DNA from: DATFVJ01 sp963712955
GTDB taxonomy: Bacteria; Actinomycetota; Actinomycetes; Streptosporangiales; Streptosporangiaceae
Direction: 5' to 3'
Length of the DNA stretch: 64,000 nucleotides
NCBI GenBank assembly: GCA_963712955.1
Contig: CAVQKF010000022.1
Location: 114,003 to 178,002, forward strand
The position numbers and the translations under genes were made by a program. Shown here in pieces: positions 18,546-31,027 of the stretch. Each line of letters starts with the position of its first letter. The first letter of the stretch is position 1. Under the pieces are notes generated by a model. It was not told where the DNA came from. It saw only the letters and a list, made by a program, of their open reading frames with translations, and made no database searches.

Positions 18546-18561
18546 GTCAGGAACCTGCTCG

Positions 18562-18822
18562 TCAGGACTCGATGGTCTCTGCTGTGAGCAACTGCTCACG
18601 GATCTCCCGCAGGGCCACTGAGAGCGGCTTCTCCTGGACGTGGGTCTCCACGAGCGGGCCCACGTACTCGAGTAGGCCCTCGCCAAGCTGGGCGTAGTAG
18701 GCGTTGATCTGCCGCGCCCGCTTCGCGGCCATGATGACAAGGCTGTACTTGCTGTCCACGATGGACAGCAGCTCGTCGATCGGCGGGTTAGTAATGCCTT
18801 CTGCGGAGGGACTCCCTGCCAC
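18562..18822 (-). CDS. rpoZ: DNA-directed RNA polymerase omega subunit
   Basis: 86 residues. Omega helps assemble and stabilise RNA polymerase by binding the beta' C-terminus. The conserved core PPIDELLSIVDSKYSLVIMAAKRARQIN spans residues 13-40 (SKYSLVIMAAKRARQI is the family hallmark). The C-terminal half (EKPLSVALREIREQLLT) matches actinobacterial members. Directly downstream of gmk and upstream of coaBC, in the usual order. Confidence 0.96.
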   Translation of the reverse strand: MAGSPSAEGITNPPIDELLSIVDSKYSLVIMAAKRARQINAYYAQLGEGLLEYVGPLVETHVQEKPLSVALREIREQLLTAETIES

Positions 18823-18889
18823 TTGCTGCCTTCCGGGTTGCGATCCCCGGCCGTCGTGCGCGACGACCGCTACCGGCCTCAGGAATCCG

Positions 18890-19552
18890 TTACTGACTCA
18901 CTGGAGCGCCAACCAACACTACCAGCCGCTCGCATACCTCTTCGACCGACGTGTTGACGAGCGTGACGTCGAATTCCTTCTCGGACGCCAGCTCGGCATG
19001 CGCGGTGACGAGCCGCTGCCTGACAGCCTCCGGCGGCTCCGTACCACGCTCGTTGAGACGCCGCTCTAGCTCCGGCCATGACGGCGGCGCGAGAAATACC
19101 AGTAGCGCTCCCGGCATCCGGCTACGGACTTGCCGGGCCCCTTGCACGTCGATCTCAAGCAGAGGAGGCACACCGGCGGCGAGCTTCTCCTCGACAGGTG
19201 CGCGCGGAGTCCCGTACCTGTGCCCGGAGTACCGGGCCCACTCGAGCAATTCGCCCTCTGCGATGAGCCTATCGAACTCACGCTCACCAACGAATTTGTA
19301 TTCCCGGCCGTCTTCCTCGCCTGGACGCGGCCGGCGCGTCGTCACCGATACAGAAAGCCAGATCTGCGGGTAGGCCTGCCGGAGCCGGGCGATGACTGTG
19401 CTTTTCCCGACACCGGAAGGCCCCGACAAAACGGTCAACCGCGCCTCGCGACCCGCCTGGCCTGTGCCTGGCTGGCCGCAGGCGCGACCGCCGGGCGAAG
19501 CGGCCGTGCCCCCTCGCCCGCCTCCTGAGAATTCATTCTCGTCAGAGATCAT
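18890..19552 (-). CDS. gmk: guanylate kinase
   Basis: Phosphorylates GMP to GDP with ATP. 220 residues from ATG 19552, including an unusual Gly-rich N-terminal leader (FSGGGRGGTAASPGGRA) before the core starts at about residue 38. P-loop GPSGVGKS at 44-51; VTTRRPRPGEEDGREY and EWARYSGHRYGTP are the GMP-binding segments. The frame is open upstream to 19684, but those residues lie inside mihF in another frame and are not family-like. ATG 19552 overlaps the mihF stop by 11 bases, so the two genes are translationally linked. Confidence 0.95.
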   Translation of the reverse strand: MISDENEFSGGGRGGTAASPGGRACGQPGTGQAGREARLTVLSGPSGVGKSTVIARLRQAYPQIWLSVSVTTRRPRPGEEDGREYKFVGEREFDRLIAEGELLEWARYSGHRYGTPRAPVEEKLAAGVPPLLEIDVQGARQVRSRMPGALLVFLAPPSWPELERRLNERGTEPPEAVRQRLVTAHAELASEKEFDVTLVNTSVEEVCERLVVLVGAPVSQ

Positions 19553-19865
19553 CCCCGCCGAACTCGTTCTCCAGCGCGGCGCGCTGGTTGGTGCCGAGAC
19601 CGCGCACGCGGCGCGAATCGGCGATGTTGAGCCGGTCCATGATCTGCTTGGCGCGTACTTTGCCGACACCGGGGAGCGACTCAAGCAACGACGACACCTT
19701 CATCTTGCCGATGATGTCGTCGGTCTGGCCCTCCTTGAGGATCTGGGCCAGGGTTGTGCCACCTCGCTTGAGTCTGTTCTTGACTTCGGCACGTTCCTTG
19801 CGGGCCTGGGCAGCCTTTTCCAGGGCCGCGGCGCGCTGTTCGGGTGTGAGGGGAGGAAGAGCCAC
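19542..19865 (-). CDS. mihF: actinobacterial integration host factor
   Basis: 107 residues. Small nucleoid-associated DNA-binding protein of the actinobacterial IHF family (unrelated to enterobacterial IHF). The N-terminal helix MALPPLTPEQRAAAL is followed by the helix-two-turn-helix part SLLESLPGVGKVRAKQIMDRL at about 58-78, which contacts the DNA backbone. GTG start at 19865 with GAGGTGA about 7 bases upstream. Placed immediately upstream of gmk as in Streptomyces and mycobacteria. Transcribed away from the pyrF side. Confidence 0.96.
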   Translation of the reverse strand: MALPPLTPEQRAAALEKAAQARKERAEVKNRLKRGGTTLAQILKEGQTDDIIGKMKVSSLLESLPGVGKVRAKQIMDRLNIADSRRVRGLGTNQRAALENEFGGDDL

Positions 19866-20401
19866 GCCGGTTCACCTCGGGTTTCGTTAGAAAAACTGCG
19901 GTCGGGAGGGGAACCTAGCGACTCGGTGCCCCTTCAGGCAACGCAAACCCGTGTTCGTCACGTCACAAATTGGCTGATATTACTATCCGAACAGGACCGA
20001 ATACTCATCGTTACCGAAACCTAGATCATCTTGGCTTGGCGCAGGCACGATGGTGCATGGTTCCCACGGATGAGCTTACGTGCCGCGTGACCGGAATGCT
20101 GCCGACACGCGGTCTCACCCGCGTTGAACAGTCGCGCGGACGCCGTTCGTCCCGACGTATGGCGGATCGGGAACCTCGCGCTCGTGGCCACGAGATGGGT
20201 GCCAGGCAGTCGCTGACACGAGCTGCGGAACCGGGCTGAAACGGAACCGGCCGAAACGGAACCGGCCGAAACGGAACCGGGCTGGCCGAACGGAACCCGG
20301 AACCCGGCCGGCCGAACGGAACCGGGCCGGCCGAACGGAACCCGGCCGGCCGAGACCGAACCCGGCCGGCCGAGACGGAACCCGGCCGAAACGGAACCGG
20401 G
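19866..20401. repeat. gap between mihF and pyrF with 15-bp GGCCGAAACGGAACC repeats
   Basis: The mihF-proximal part (19866-20230) should contain the mihF promoter on the minus strand; a TAATAT hexamer lies at about 19978-19983, without a clear -35. From about 20236 to 20401 the DNA is a tandem of roughly ten imperfect 15-base units of the GGCCGAAACGGAACC type, several with CCGGCCGG palindromes. The repeats stop exactly where the pyrF stop codon begins. They lie at the 3' end of the pyr operon and could act in transcript termination or stability. Confidence 0.75.
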
Positions 20402-21118
20402 CTACGACAGGTTCGTGGCACCACGGCGCAGCGACGCCGCCAAAGCGGCCGCGGCCGCGCCCGGATCAGGCGCATTCGTGATGGGGCGCCCGATCACGAG
20501 CAGGTCAGCGCCCGCGCTCAGCGCTTCCTGCGGGGTCGCGACCCGGGCCTGATCCTGGGCGTCCGACCCCGCGGGGCGCACACCAGGCGTAATGAGCATG
20601 ATGTCCGGCCCAACCTCCTCGCGCACCGCAGCGACCTCCTTCGGTGAGCAGACCAGTGCCCGCGCGCCCGCGATCACCGACTGCGCCGCGAGCCTGCACG
20701 CCACGTCAGACACGGAACCGGCCACGCCGGTCTGCGCGAGGTCAGCCTCACTCAGCGAAGTGAGAACGGTCACCGCGGCGATCCGCGTGTCCGGCGCGGC
20801 CTCCACCGCGGCCCGGATCATGGCCTGGCCACCAGTTGCGTGCACGGTGAGCAGCGCGGGCCGCAGCCGCCCGACCACCCGGGCGGCGCCGGCCACAGTC
20901 GCTGGGATGTCATGCAGCTTCAGGTCGAGGAATACCTGGACCCCGCTCGCTCCCCGCACCGACGCCACCACGCTTGGCCCGTAACGCAAGTACAGCTCGA
21001 GCCCTATTTTGACCGTGCTCACGTGCGGGGTGACCAGGCTCGCCCACCGCGCCGCCGTTTCGAGGTCCGGTGCGTCGAGTGCCACGGCGATCGGCGCGAG
21101 GCCGGGCGTGATGCTCAT
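20402..21118 (-). CDS. pyrF: orotidine 5'-phosphate decarboxylase
   Basis: Final step of UMP synthesis. About 238 residues. The N-terminal PIAVALDAPDLETA, the substrate-binding TVKIGLELY and the catalytic DLKLHDIPATV (Asp, Lys and Asp charge network) identify the family. ATG 21118 has GGAGG 8 bases upstream. A second in-frame ATG at 21136 overlaps the pyrD stop as ATGA and would add six residues; either could be used. It is the last gene of the pyr operon. Confidence 0.96.
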   Translation of the reverse strand: MSITPGLAPIAVALDAPDLETAARWASLVTPHVSTVKIGLELYLRYGPSVVASVRGASGVQVFLDLKLHDIPATVAGAARVVGRLRPALLTVHATGGQAMIRAAVEAAPDTRIAAVTVLTSLSEADLAQTGVAGSVSDVACRLAAQSVIAGARALVCSPKEVAAVREEVGPDIMLITPGVRPAGSDAQDQARVATPQEALSAGADLLVIGRPITNAPDPGAAAAALAASLRRGATNLS

Positions 21119-21132
21119 TTGGCGTGCCTCCG

Positions 21133-22104
21133 TCATGGCTTCCTGTGGTAGGCGCCGCCGCGCAGCAACACGGCGCCTGCTGGCTCGTGCGCGAGCCCGA
21201 CGACGTCCCGCAGTCGCCCGACACCGCGCATGGCAAGTTCCTCCTCGAGCTCGCGCAGGATGCGCGGGCAGGCAGACGGGTCATGGAAGATCTCTGTTCC
21301 CACGCTGACCAGGTCGGCGCCGGCGAGGATGAACTCGAGCGCGTCCCTGCCAGTGCGCACACCTCCCATCCCGATGATCGGGATGTCGGGCAGGGCCTCG
21401 CGGACCTGCCAGATACACCGGACAGCCACTGGCCGGATCGCTGGACCTGACAGGCCTCCGGTGATCCCGGCGAGGACCGGCCGCATGGTGTCAGGGTCGA
21501 TCGCCATTCCAAGCAACGTATTGATCATCGAGAGGCCGTCTGCGCCCGCGGCGACGCATGAGCGAGCAACAATCACGATATCCGTCACGTCCGGTGACAG
21601 TTTCGCGAATACCGGAATGTCGTACCTGGCGCGGGCGCGGACCGCCGCAATCACGGCCGCGGCGGCATCCGGATCGCACGCGAACACCTTCCCCCGGTCC
21701 TCCACGTTCGGGCAGGAGATGTTCACCTCGATCGCGCTGACCCCGGGCGCCTCCGACAGCCGGTCGGCAAGTTCCGCGTACTCATCCACGCTCCCGCCGG
21801 CAATGGACACCATCGCGCGTGCGCCGCGCGACAGCAGCCAGGGCAGGTCACGCTGCAGGAAGGCGTCGATACCCGGTCCCTGCAGGCCGATCGAGTTGAG
21901 CATGCCGCTGTCGGTCTCCACCATTCGCGGCGTCGGCCGGCCCGCACGTGGCGCAAGCATGACCGACTTGGTCACCACGGCGCCGATCTTGGAAACATCG
22001 AAGAACTGCGCGAGTTCGCGGCCAGATGCGGCACAGCCGGAGGCGGTAAGGACCGGGTTGGGCAACTCGATGTGACAGAGCCTTGTCCGCAGGTCAACCG
22101 GCAC
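21133..22104 (-). CDS. pyrD: dihydroorotate dehydrogenase, class 1B catalytic subunit
   Basis: Oxidises dihydroorotate to orotate with FMN, passing electrons to PyrK and on to NAD. About 323 residues from GTG 22104, which overlaps the pyrK stop by 11 bases and has GGAG about 7 bases upstream; the frame is open to 22167 inside pyrK but that part lacks family similarity. Signatures: NPVLTASGC at the N-terminus, NISCPN (active-site Cys), GADGLSMINTLLGMAID, and the FMN phosphate site GMGGVRTGRDALEF. Pairing with pyrK marks it as class 1B rather than quinone-linked class 2. Confidence 0.96.
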   Translation of the reverse strand: MPVDLRTRLCHIELPNPVLTASGCAASGRELAQFFDVSKIGAVVTKSVMLAPRAGRPTPRMVETDSGMLNSIGLQGPGIDAFLQRDLPWLLSRGARAMVSIAGGSVDEYAELADRLSEAPGVSAIEVNISCPNVEDRGKVFACDPDAAAAVIAAVRARARYDIPVFAKLSPDVTDIVIVARSCVAAGADGLSMINTLLGMAIDPDTMRPVLAGITGGLSGPAIRPVAVRCIWQVREALPDIPIIGMGGVRTGRDALEFILAGADLVSVGTEIFHDPSACPRILRELEEELAMRGVGRLRDVVGLAHEPAGAVLLRGGAYHRKP

Positions 22105-23008
22105 TGCCGGCCTCCAGCGGCTCCTGGCAGGCCCTGGCCTTCCAGCCGGGCGCACCGAGCGCGTCAAACGGGATCGTGCCCACGTCGTCCCACCGGACCT
22201 GGTCGCCGCGGTACACCGGCCCGTCCACGCATGTCCGCACCATGCGGGTAATCCCGTCGTTGCCCCGCACAGGCAGCACGCACGTCATGCATACCCCGAT
22301 GCCGCAGGCCATGGACTCCTCGACAGAGGCGAGCACCGGAATGTCGTACTTGCCAGCCACGGTAGTGACCCCCCGCAGCATCGGCATGGGCCCGCAGGCA
22401 TAGATCACGTCGGTCCGCCCGTCATGAATGACCTGGCTGAGGACGTCGGTGACCATGCCGCGCGTACCGAGCGACCCGTCATCGGTGGTGATCATTGCCG
22501 TCCGGCCGGTGCGGCGGGCCGTGAGCGCGCCGAACACCCGGTCCGCGCTTGCGGCGCCGAGCAGGAAGTCCACCTGGCAGCCACGTGCGCGCAGGCGGTC
22601 AGCCAGGGAGAACAATGGTGAGCTTCCGTAGCCGCCACCGATGAGCAGGCAGTTCACGCGGTCGCGAGGCATCGGGAACGGGCGGCCGAGCGGGCCTGCG
22701 ATGTCGAGTGTGTCCCTCGCACGCCGCCGCGCGAGCCACTGCGTGCCCCGGCCGAGTGCGGCGAACACGAACTCGACCGTGCCGCCGTGATCAGGTCGCA
22801 CGTCGTAAATGGAAAACGCGCGGCGCAGCAGCATGGCGGTGTACGGCCCGCCGACCGCGACCGCGACAAACTGGCCGGGCCTGAAGCGCTCGGCGATCTG
22901 CGGCGCGACGAGGGTTATCGCGTAGTAAGCATCGACCCGGCGGACCGTCAGCACCGTTCCGCTTACCTGGACAGGTGCCACGCCTGTCTCACCGTCCTCA
23001 GCTGTCAT
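22094..23008 (-). CDS. pyrK: dihydroorotate dehydrogenase electron-transfer subunit
   Basis: 304 residues. Ferredoxin-reductase-like flavoprotein that carries electrons from PyrD FMN to NAD. An FAD-binding RRAFSIYDV motif lies in the N-terminal barrel, a GGGYGSSPLFSL nucleotide loop in the middle, and the four Cys of a [2Fe-2S] cluster in SMACGIGVCMTCVLPV and RTCVDGPV near the C-terminus. ATG 23008 is 7 bases past the carB stop region, and the end overlaps pyrD. All cofactor motifs are present. Confidence 0.95.
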   Translation of the reverse strand: MTAEDGETGVAPVQVSGTVLTVRRVDAYYAITLVAPQIAERFRPGQFVAVAVGGPYTAMLLRRAFSIYDVRPDHGGTVEFVFAALGRGTQWLARRRARDTLDIAGPLGRPFPMPRDRVNCLLIGGGYGSSPLFSLADRLRARGCQVDFLLGAASADRVFGALTARRTGRTAMITTDDGSLGTRGMVTDVLSQVIHDGRTDVIYACGPMPMLRGVTTVAGKYDIPVLASVEESMACGIGVCMTCVLPVRGNDGITRMVRTCVDGPVYRGDQVRWDDVGTIPFDALGAPGWKARACQEPLEAGSAG

Positions 23009-23014
23009 GGCTCA

Positions 23015-26462
<3,448 letters not shown>

Positions 26463-26463
<1 letters not shown>

Positions 26464-27656
26464 CAGCGCCCTCCATCCATCAGCTCGGCGAACCTGTCGA
26501 AGAGCCCGGCCGCGTCGTGCGGCCCAGGCGCGGCCTCCGGGTGATACTGAACGCTGAAGGCCGGGCGGTCGAGCAACCGCAGCCCCTCCACCACGCCGTC
26601 GTTCAGGCACACGTGACTTACCTGGGCGCGACCGTAGATAGTCCCGAACGGCTGCGCGCGCGGCATCACGCCTGCTCGTGCGGAGCCTGCGTGCGCCGGC
26701 CCGGGGCAGGGCCCGCCGGGCGGCGCCACAGCGAACCCGTGATTGTGACTGGTGATCTGCACGCGGCTGGTCGCCAGATCCGCCACGGGCTGGTTCACGC
26801 CGCGGTGCCCGAATAGCAGCTTGTAGGTGCCGAGACCGAGCGCGCGGCCGAGAATCTGGCTGCCGAGGCAGATACCGAAAAGCGGGATCCGCTCGTCAAG
26901 CACGCCGGCCATCGCGTCGAGGGCGTAGCCTGCCGCGGCCGGATCACCGGGACCGTTGCTGAAGAACACCCCATCAGGCTGGACGTCCAGGATGTCCGCG
27001 GTCGTGGAGGTCGCAGGGAGCACGTGCACCTCGCAGCCTCGCTGCGCCATCTTGCGCGGTGTCATCGCCTTGATGCCAAGGTCCACGGCGGCGACCCGGT
27101 ATCTGGTCGAGGTACCGCGCGGCGGCGCCACCACGTAGGGCTCCGGCGTGGACACCTGCCGGGCCAGGTCGGCACCGGCCATGGACGGGCTTGCGCGCAC
27201 CCTTTCGAGCAGGCCCTCCGGCTGCGCGACGTCGGCGGGCGCCGCCGAGATCGCTGCGCGCATCGCGCCCTTGTCACGCAGGTGCCTGGTGAGCGCGCGG
27301 GTGCCCACGACAGCTATGCCTGTGACACCATGTGCCCGCAGTTCGTCGTCAAGGCCGCGGCTCGCCCGCCAGCTTGAGGCGATCCGCGCTGGCTCGCGGA
27401 CCACGTAACCCGCCACCCAGATCCGCCGTGACTCGTGATCTTCGTCGTTGATTCCCGTGTTGCCGATGTGCGGCGCGGTCATCGCCACGATCTGCCTGTG
27501 GTACGACGGGTCGGTCAGGGTCTCCTGGTAGCCGGTCATGCCGGTGTTGAAGACCATCTCGCCGAACGACGGGGCGGTGGGATCCACCGCCCCGAACGCG
27601 GTACCGCGCAGCACCCTGCCGTCCTCGAGGACCAGGATGGCGGCCGGGCCTGTCAT
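26463..27656 (-). CDS. carA: carbamoyl-phosphate synthase small subunit
   Basis: 397 residues. Glutamine amidotransferase subunit feeding ammonia to CarB. N-terminal CPSase domain with FGEMVFNTGMTGYQETLTDPSY; C-terminal class I GATase with nucleophile Cys in FGICLGSQILGRALG, SHNHGFAV, and the catalytic His-Glu in YHPEAAPGPHD. A short Pro/Ala/Gly-rich insertion (PPGGPCPGPAHAGSARAG) interrupts the strand after NHGFAV. The start overlaps the pyrC stop by four bases (ATGA), and the stop overlaps the carB start. Confidence 0.96.
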
Positions 27657-29020
27657 GCCAGCTTCCCTTCGAGAACGGACGCTGAGCCGCGCAAGAAGGT
27701 GGCGACCACCCGGCCGGGCAGGATCATGCCAGCGAACGGCGTGTTACGGCTCTTCGACGGGGACGCGGACGGATCCACCTCCGCCCGCCCTGAAGGGTCG
27801 TACAGCGTCAGGCAGGCGGGCGCTCCGGCCCGCAGCGGCTGGCCATGCCCGGTCAGGCGCCCTATCCGCGCCGGGCGAGCCGACATCCGGTCCGCGACGC
27901 CGGCCCAGTCGAGCAGGCCGGTTTCCACCATGGCTTCCTGGACCACGCGCAGGGCTGTTTCCAGCCCGGTCATCCCGAAGGCGGCGACCGCCCACTCCGT
28001 CTCCTTGTCCTCGGCCGGGTGCGGAGCGTGGTCAGTGGCCACACAGTCGATCGTGCCGTCGGCGAGAGCGGCGCGCAGCGCGGCCACGTCCACGGCGGTC
28101 CGCAGCGGTGGGTTGACCTTGTAGACCGGGTCGTAGCTCGCCGCGAGTTCGTCGGTCAGCAGCAGATGGTGCGGCGTCACCTCGGCGGTGACCCGCCAGC
28201 CCTTGCTCTTCGCCCAGCGGATGATCTCGACGGAACCCGCGGTGGAGACGTGGCAGACGTGCAGCCGTGAGTCCACGTGCGCGGCGAGCAGGCAGTCCCT
28301 GGCGATCACCGCCTCTTCCGCCACGGCGGGCCAGCCGGCCAGGCCGAGCTTGCCTGACATTTCGCCCTCGTTCAGCTGAGCGTCTTCCGTGAGCCTCGGT
28401 TCCTGCGCGTGCTGCGCGATGACGCCGTCGAACGCCTTGACGTATTCGAGCGCGCGGCGCATCAGCACCGCGTCGGAGACGCAGCGGCCGTCGTCGGAGA
28501 AGACGCGGACCCTGGCCGCTGAGTCGGCCATGGCGCCGAGCTCGGCAAGCTGGACGCCACCCAGGCCCTGGGTCACCGCGCCGACCGGGTAGACGTCGCA
28601 GTGGCCGGCCTGGCGGCCAAGCCGCCATACCTGCTCCACCACACCCGCGGTATCGGCGGCCGGCTCGGTGTTGGCCATCGCGTGCACAGCGGTAAACCCG
28701 CCGAGCGCGGCAGCCGCGGTGCCGGACTGCACGGTCTCAGCATCCTCGCGGCCGGGCTCACGCAGGTGCGTGTGCAGGTCGACAAGGCCCGGGAGCGCGA
28801 TGAGGCCGCCAGCGTCGATCACCCCGGCGCCCGCCGCGCTCAGGCCGCGGCCGGTCTCGGCGATGACGCCGTCACGGATCAGCAGATCCTCCGGCTCGCC
28901 GCCGGCCGACCTGGCGCCCCTGATCAGCCAGGTCGCCCCGCCGGGCTCGGTCACGTGCTCAGTGCCTGTCCTTGCCTGTCTGCTCGCCCCGGGTGTCCCC
29001 TGCGCGCCTGCCCGGATCAC
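27653..29020 (-). CDS. pyrC: dihydroorotase, class I
   Basis: Cyclises carbamoyl aspartate to dihydroorotate using a binuclear zinc centre. 455 residues. Metal motif DLHTHLREPG, HAMANTEP, HVCHVSTAGSVEIIRWAK, VTPHHLLLTDE and ATDHAPHPAEDKE are all present, in the class I order. ATG 29020 overlaps the pyrB stop by four bases; an internal GTG at 28954 is an alternative start closer to the conserved domain. The uncharacterised gene that often sits between pyrC and carA in Streptomyces is absent: pyrC and carA overlap directly. Confidence 0.96.
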   Translation of the reverse strand: MIRAGAQGTPGASRQARTGTEHVTEPGGATWLIRGARSAGGEPEDLLIRDGVIAETGRGLSAAGAGVIDAGGLIALPGLVDLHTHLREPGREDAETVQSGTAAAALGGFTAVHAMANTEPAADTAGVVEQVWRLGRQAGHCDVYPVGAVTQGLGGVQLAELGAMADSAARVRVFSDDGRCVSDAVLMRRALEYVKAFDGVIAQHAQEPRLTEDAQLNEGEMSGKLGLAGWPAVAEEAVIARDCLLAAHVDSRLHVCHVSTAGSVEIIRWAKSKGWRVTAEVTPHHLLLTDELAASYDPVYKVNPPLRTAVDVAALRAALADGTIDCVATDHAPHPAEDKETEWAVAAFGMTGLETALRVVQEAMVETGLLDWAGVADRMSARPARIGRLTGHGQPLRAGAPACLTLYDPSGRAEVDPSASPSKSRNTPFAGMILPGRVVATFLRGSASVLEGKLA

Positions 29021-29940
29021 GCAGGCACCTCCATCCCGCCGAGCAGCAGGTAGAGCACGGCCATCCGGACGCTTACGCCGTTGGCAACCTGCTCGACCAC
29101 GGTGGATCTCGGCGCGTCGGCGACATCGGCCGCGATCTCCACACCCCGGTTCATGGGCCCTGGATGCATCACGATGGCGTGCTCGGGCAGCACCCCCATC
29201 CGGGATGCGTCAAGCCCATAGCGGCGGCTGTATTCGCGCACGCTCGGGAAGAATGCGTCGTTCATCCGCTCCTGCTGCACCCGCAGCATCATGATGACGT
29301 CGCTCTTCGGCACCGTCGCGTCCAGGTCGTAGCTGACAGCGCAGGGCCAGGTATCCACCGCGACCGGCAGCAGGGTTGGGGGTCCGACGAGGGTGACCTC
29401 GGCGCCGAGGGTGTGAAGCAGCAGCACATTGGACCTGGCCACCCTGCTGTGCAAGATGTCGCCGACGATCGTGACCCGCAGTCCTTCCAGCCTGCCAAGG
29501 CGGCTGCGGATCGTGAACGCGTCGAGCAGCGCCTGCGTGGGGTGCTCGTGCGTGCCGTCTCCCGCGTTGACCACGCTGCCCCTGACCCAGCCGGCCAGCC
29601 TGTGGGGCGCGCCTGAGGCAGGGTGCCTGATGATGACGCCGTCCGCGCCCATCGCCTCGAGCGTCTGCGCGGTGTCCTTGAGGCTCTCACCCTTGGCGAC
29701 GCTTGATCCCTTCGCGGAAAAATTGATCACATCGGCGGACAGCCGCTTGGCCGCGGCCTCGAAGGAGATACGGGTCCTGGTGGAGTCTTCGAAGAAGAGG
29801 TTGACGACCGTCCGGCCGCGCAATGTGGGCAGCTTCTTGATCGGGCGGTCGGCCATCCGCGCGAGTTCTTCCGCGGTGTCGAGGATGAGCAGGGCGTCGT
29901 CCCTGGACAGATCGGCAGCTGAGATCAGATGGCGGTTCAC
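29017..29940 (-). CDS. pyrB: aspartate carbamoyltransferase catalytic subunit
   Basis: Joins carbamoyl phosphate and aspartate. 307 residues, normal length. Carbamoyl-phosphate site STRTRISFEAA, KGESLKDTAQTL, the HPTQALLDAF motif and the C-terminal HPGPMNRGVEI are intact. No regulatory pyrI gene is nearby, as in other actinomycetes. Start overlaps the pyrR stop by four bases; end overlaps pyrC by four. Confidence 0.97.
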   Translation of the reverse strand: MNRHLISAADLSRDDALLILDTAEELARMADRPIKKLPTLRGRTVVNLFFEDSTRTRISFEAAAKRLSADVINFSAKGSSVAKGESLKDTAQTLEAMGADGVIIRHPASGAPHRLAGWVRGSVVNAGDGTHEHPTQALLDAFTIRSRLGRLEGLRVTIVGDILHSRVARSNVLLLHTLGAEVTLVGPPTLLPVAVDTWPCAVSYDLDATVPKSDVIMMLRVQQERMNDAFFPSVREYSRRYGLDASRMGVLPEHAIVMHPGPMNRGVEIAADVADAPRSTVVEQVANGVSVRMAVLYLLLGGMEVPA

Positions 29941-30995
29941 GGCTGCCCCCCGGTGACCTGCGCGGACCCATCAGTGCGACGATCGCCGCCCGGATAGCTG
30001 CCCATGCCACCGGGCGGATCGGCCCGCAGGCCGCCGGGCGGATCGCCCCGCAGGCCGCCGCGTGGATCACCCGGTGTCTCGCCGCGTGCACCCCGTGCGC
30101 CGCCTCGCGGATCGGCGCCGACAGTACCCAGGCCGAGAAGCACCACCTCGTTGCCATCCGACTCTTCGAGCAGCACCCGGACCACCTCGTGCTGTGAGGT
30201 CGGCAGGTTCTTGCCCACGTAGTCCGCGCGGATCGGCAGCTCGCGGTGACCGCGATCGACGAGCACCGCGAGCTGGACGGCGCGCGGGCGCCCGATGTCA
30301 TTCAGCGCGTCGAGGGCGGCACGGACGGTCCTGCCCGAGTAGAGCACGTCGTCCACCAGGACGACGGTCCGGCCGTCGATGCCCTCGGCAGGCAGCTGGG
30401 TGGGGCCGAGCGCCCGGGCCGGGCGCAACCGCAGATCGTCGCGGTACATGGTGATGTCGAGTGAGCCCGAGGGCACCGGGTGCCCCACGACCTGGGCGAT
30501 GCGCTCGGCGAGGCGGTGGGCGAGCGGCACGCCCCTGGTCTGAATGCCAAGCAGGACGACGTCGCCTGCGCCCTTGGTTCGTTCGATGATCTCGTGTGCG
30601 ATCCTCGTCAGGGCACGGCCGATGTCGGCTCGCTCGAGAACCGGCTTGCCTGCACCATCGCCGACCGGGTTGCCAGCGGAGGCCGTACCGCCATTACCGG
30701 TGGACGTGCCTGCGCCCGCAGGGCCACCTGCGCCCCCCGAGTTCCCGGTACCTGCGGAAGGTCCTGCGCCCGCGGAGGCCCCGGTACCCGCGGAAGTTGC
30801 ACCACCTGATGACGTTCCAGGAGATTCCGAGTACCCGGCACCTACGGAACTCACGGCGATGGCCGTATCGCCGGTTCTGGCGGCCGAACTGTCAGCCGAA
30901 ATGTCAGCCGGACCGCTGTCCGGCTGGCGGCCCGCTCGCCCTCGCGGCGGTGGGACGACGCCGCCCGCGCGAAGAATGCCAGAAGCACGCATCAC
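29937..30995 (-). CDS. pyrR: PyrR pyrimidine regulator with long N- and C-terminal low-complexity extensions
   Basis: 352 residues against about 190 in most homologues. The core (about 117-305) has the uracil phosphoribosyltransferase fold with the PRPP loop VVLVDDVLYSGRTV at 211-224 and the start KPVLERADIGRALTRIAHEI. PyrR binds UMP/UTP and represses pyr mRNA by binding a leader hairpin. Before the core lie about 115 residues rich in Ser, Ala, Gly and Thr (SAGTGASAGAG type); after it, about 45 residues of PPGGLRADPPGG-type repeat. The start (GTG 30995 or ATG 30992) has AGGAGG 6 or 9 bases upstream, so the N-terminal extension is probably translated. First gene of the operon. Confidence 0.92.
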   Translation of the reverse strand: MMRASGILRAGGVVPPPRGRAGRQPDSGPADISADSSAARTGDTAIAVSSVGAGYSESPGTSSGGATSAGTGASAGAGPSAGTGNSGGAGGPAGAGTSTGNGGTASAGNPVGDGAGKPVLERADIGRALTRIAHEIIERTKGAGDVVLLGIQTRGVPLAHRLAERIAQVVGHPVPSGSLDITMYRDDLRLRPARALGPTQLPAEGIDGRTVVLVDDVLYSGRTVRAALDALNDIGRPRAVQLAVLVDRGHRELPIRADYVGKNLPTSQHEVVRVLLEESDGNEVVLLGLGTVGADPRGGARGARGETPGDPRGGLRGDPPGGLRADPPGGMGSYPGGDRRTDGSAQVTGGQP

Positions 30996-31009
30996 TGTGG
31001 ACCTCCTTT

Positions 31010-31027
31010 CCCGCCTCTCCGGACGGG
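31010..31027 (-). promoter_or_regulatory. PyrR-binding RNA hairpin
   Basis: On the minus strand the leader reads CCCGTCCGGAGAGGCGGG: a 4-bp CCCG/CGGG stem closing UCCGGAGAGG, which matches the PyrR anti-antiterminator loop consensus (UCCxGxGAGG). It ends 2 bases before the AGGAGG Shine-Dalgarno of pyrR (31007-31002). In mycobacteria PyrR acts on such a site to block translation; the position here implies the same mechanism for the whole coupled operon. Seen directly; regulation inferred. Confidence 0.82.
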
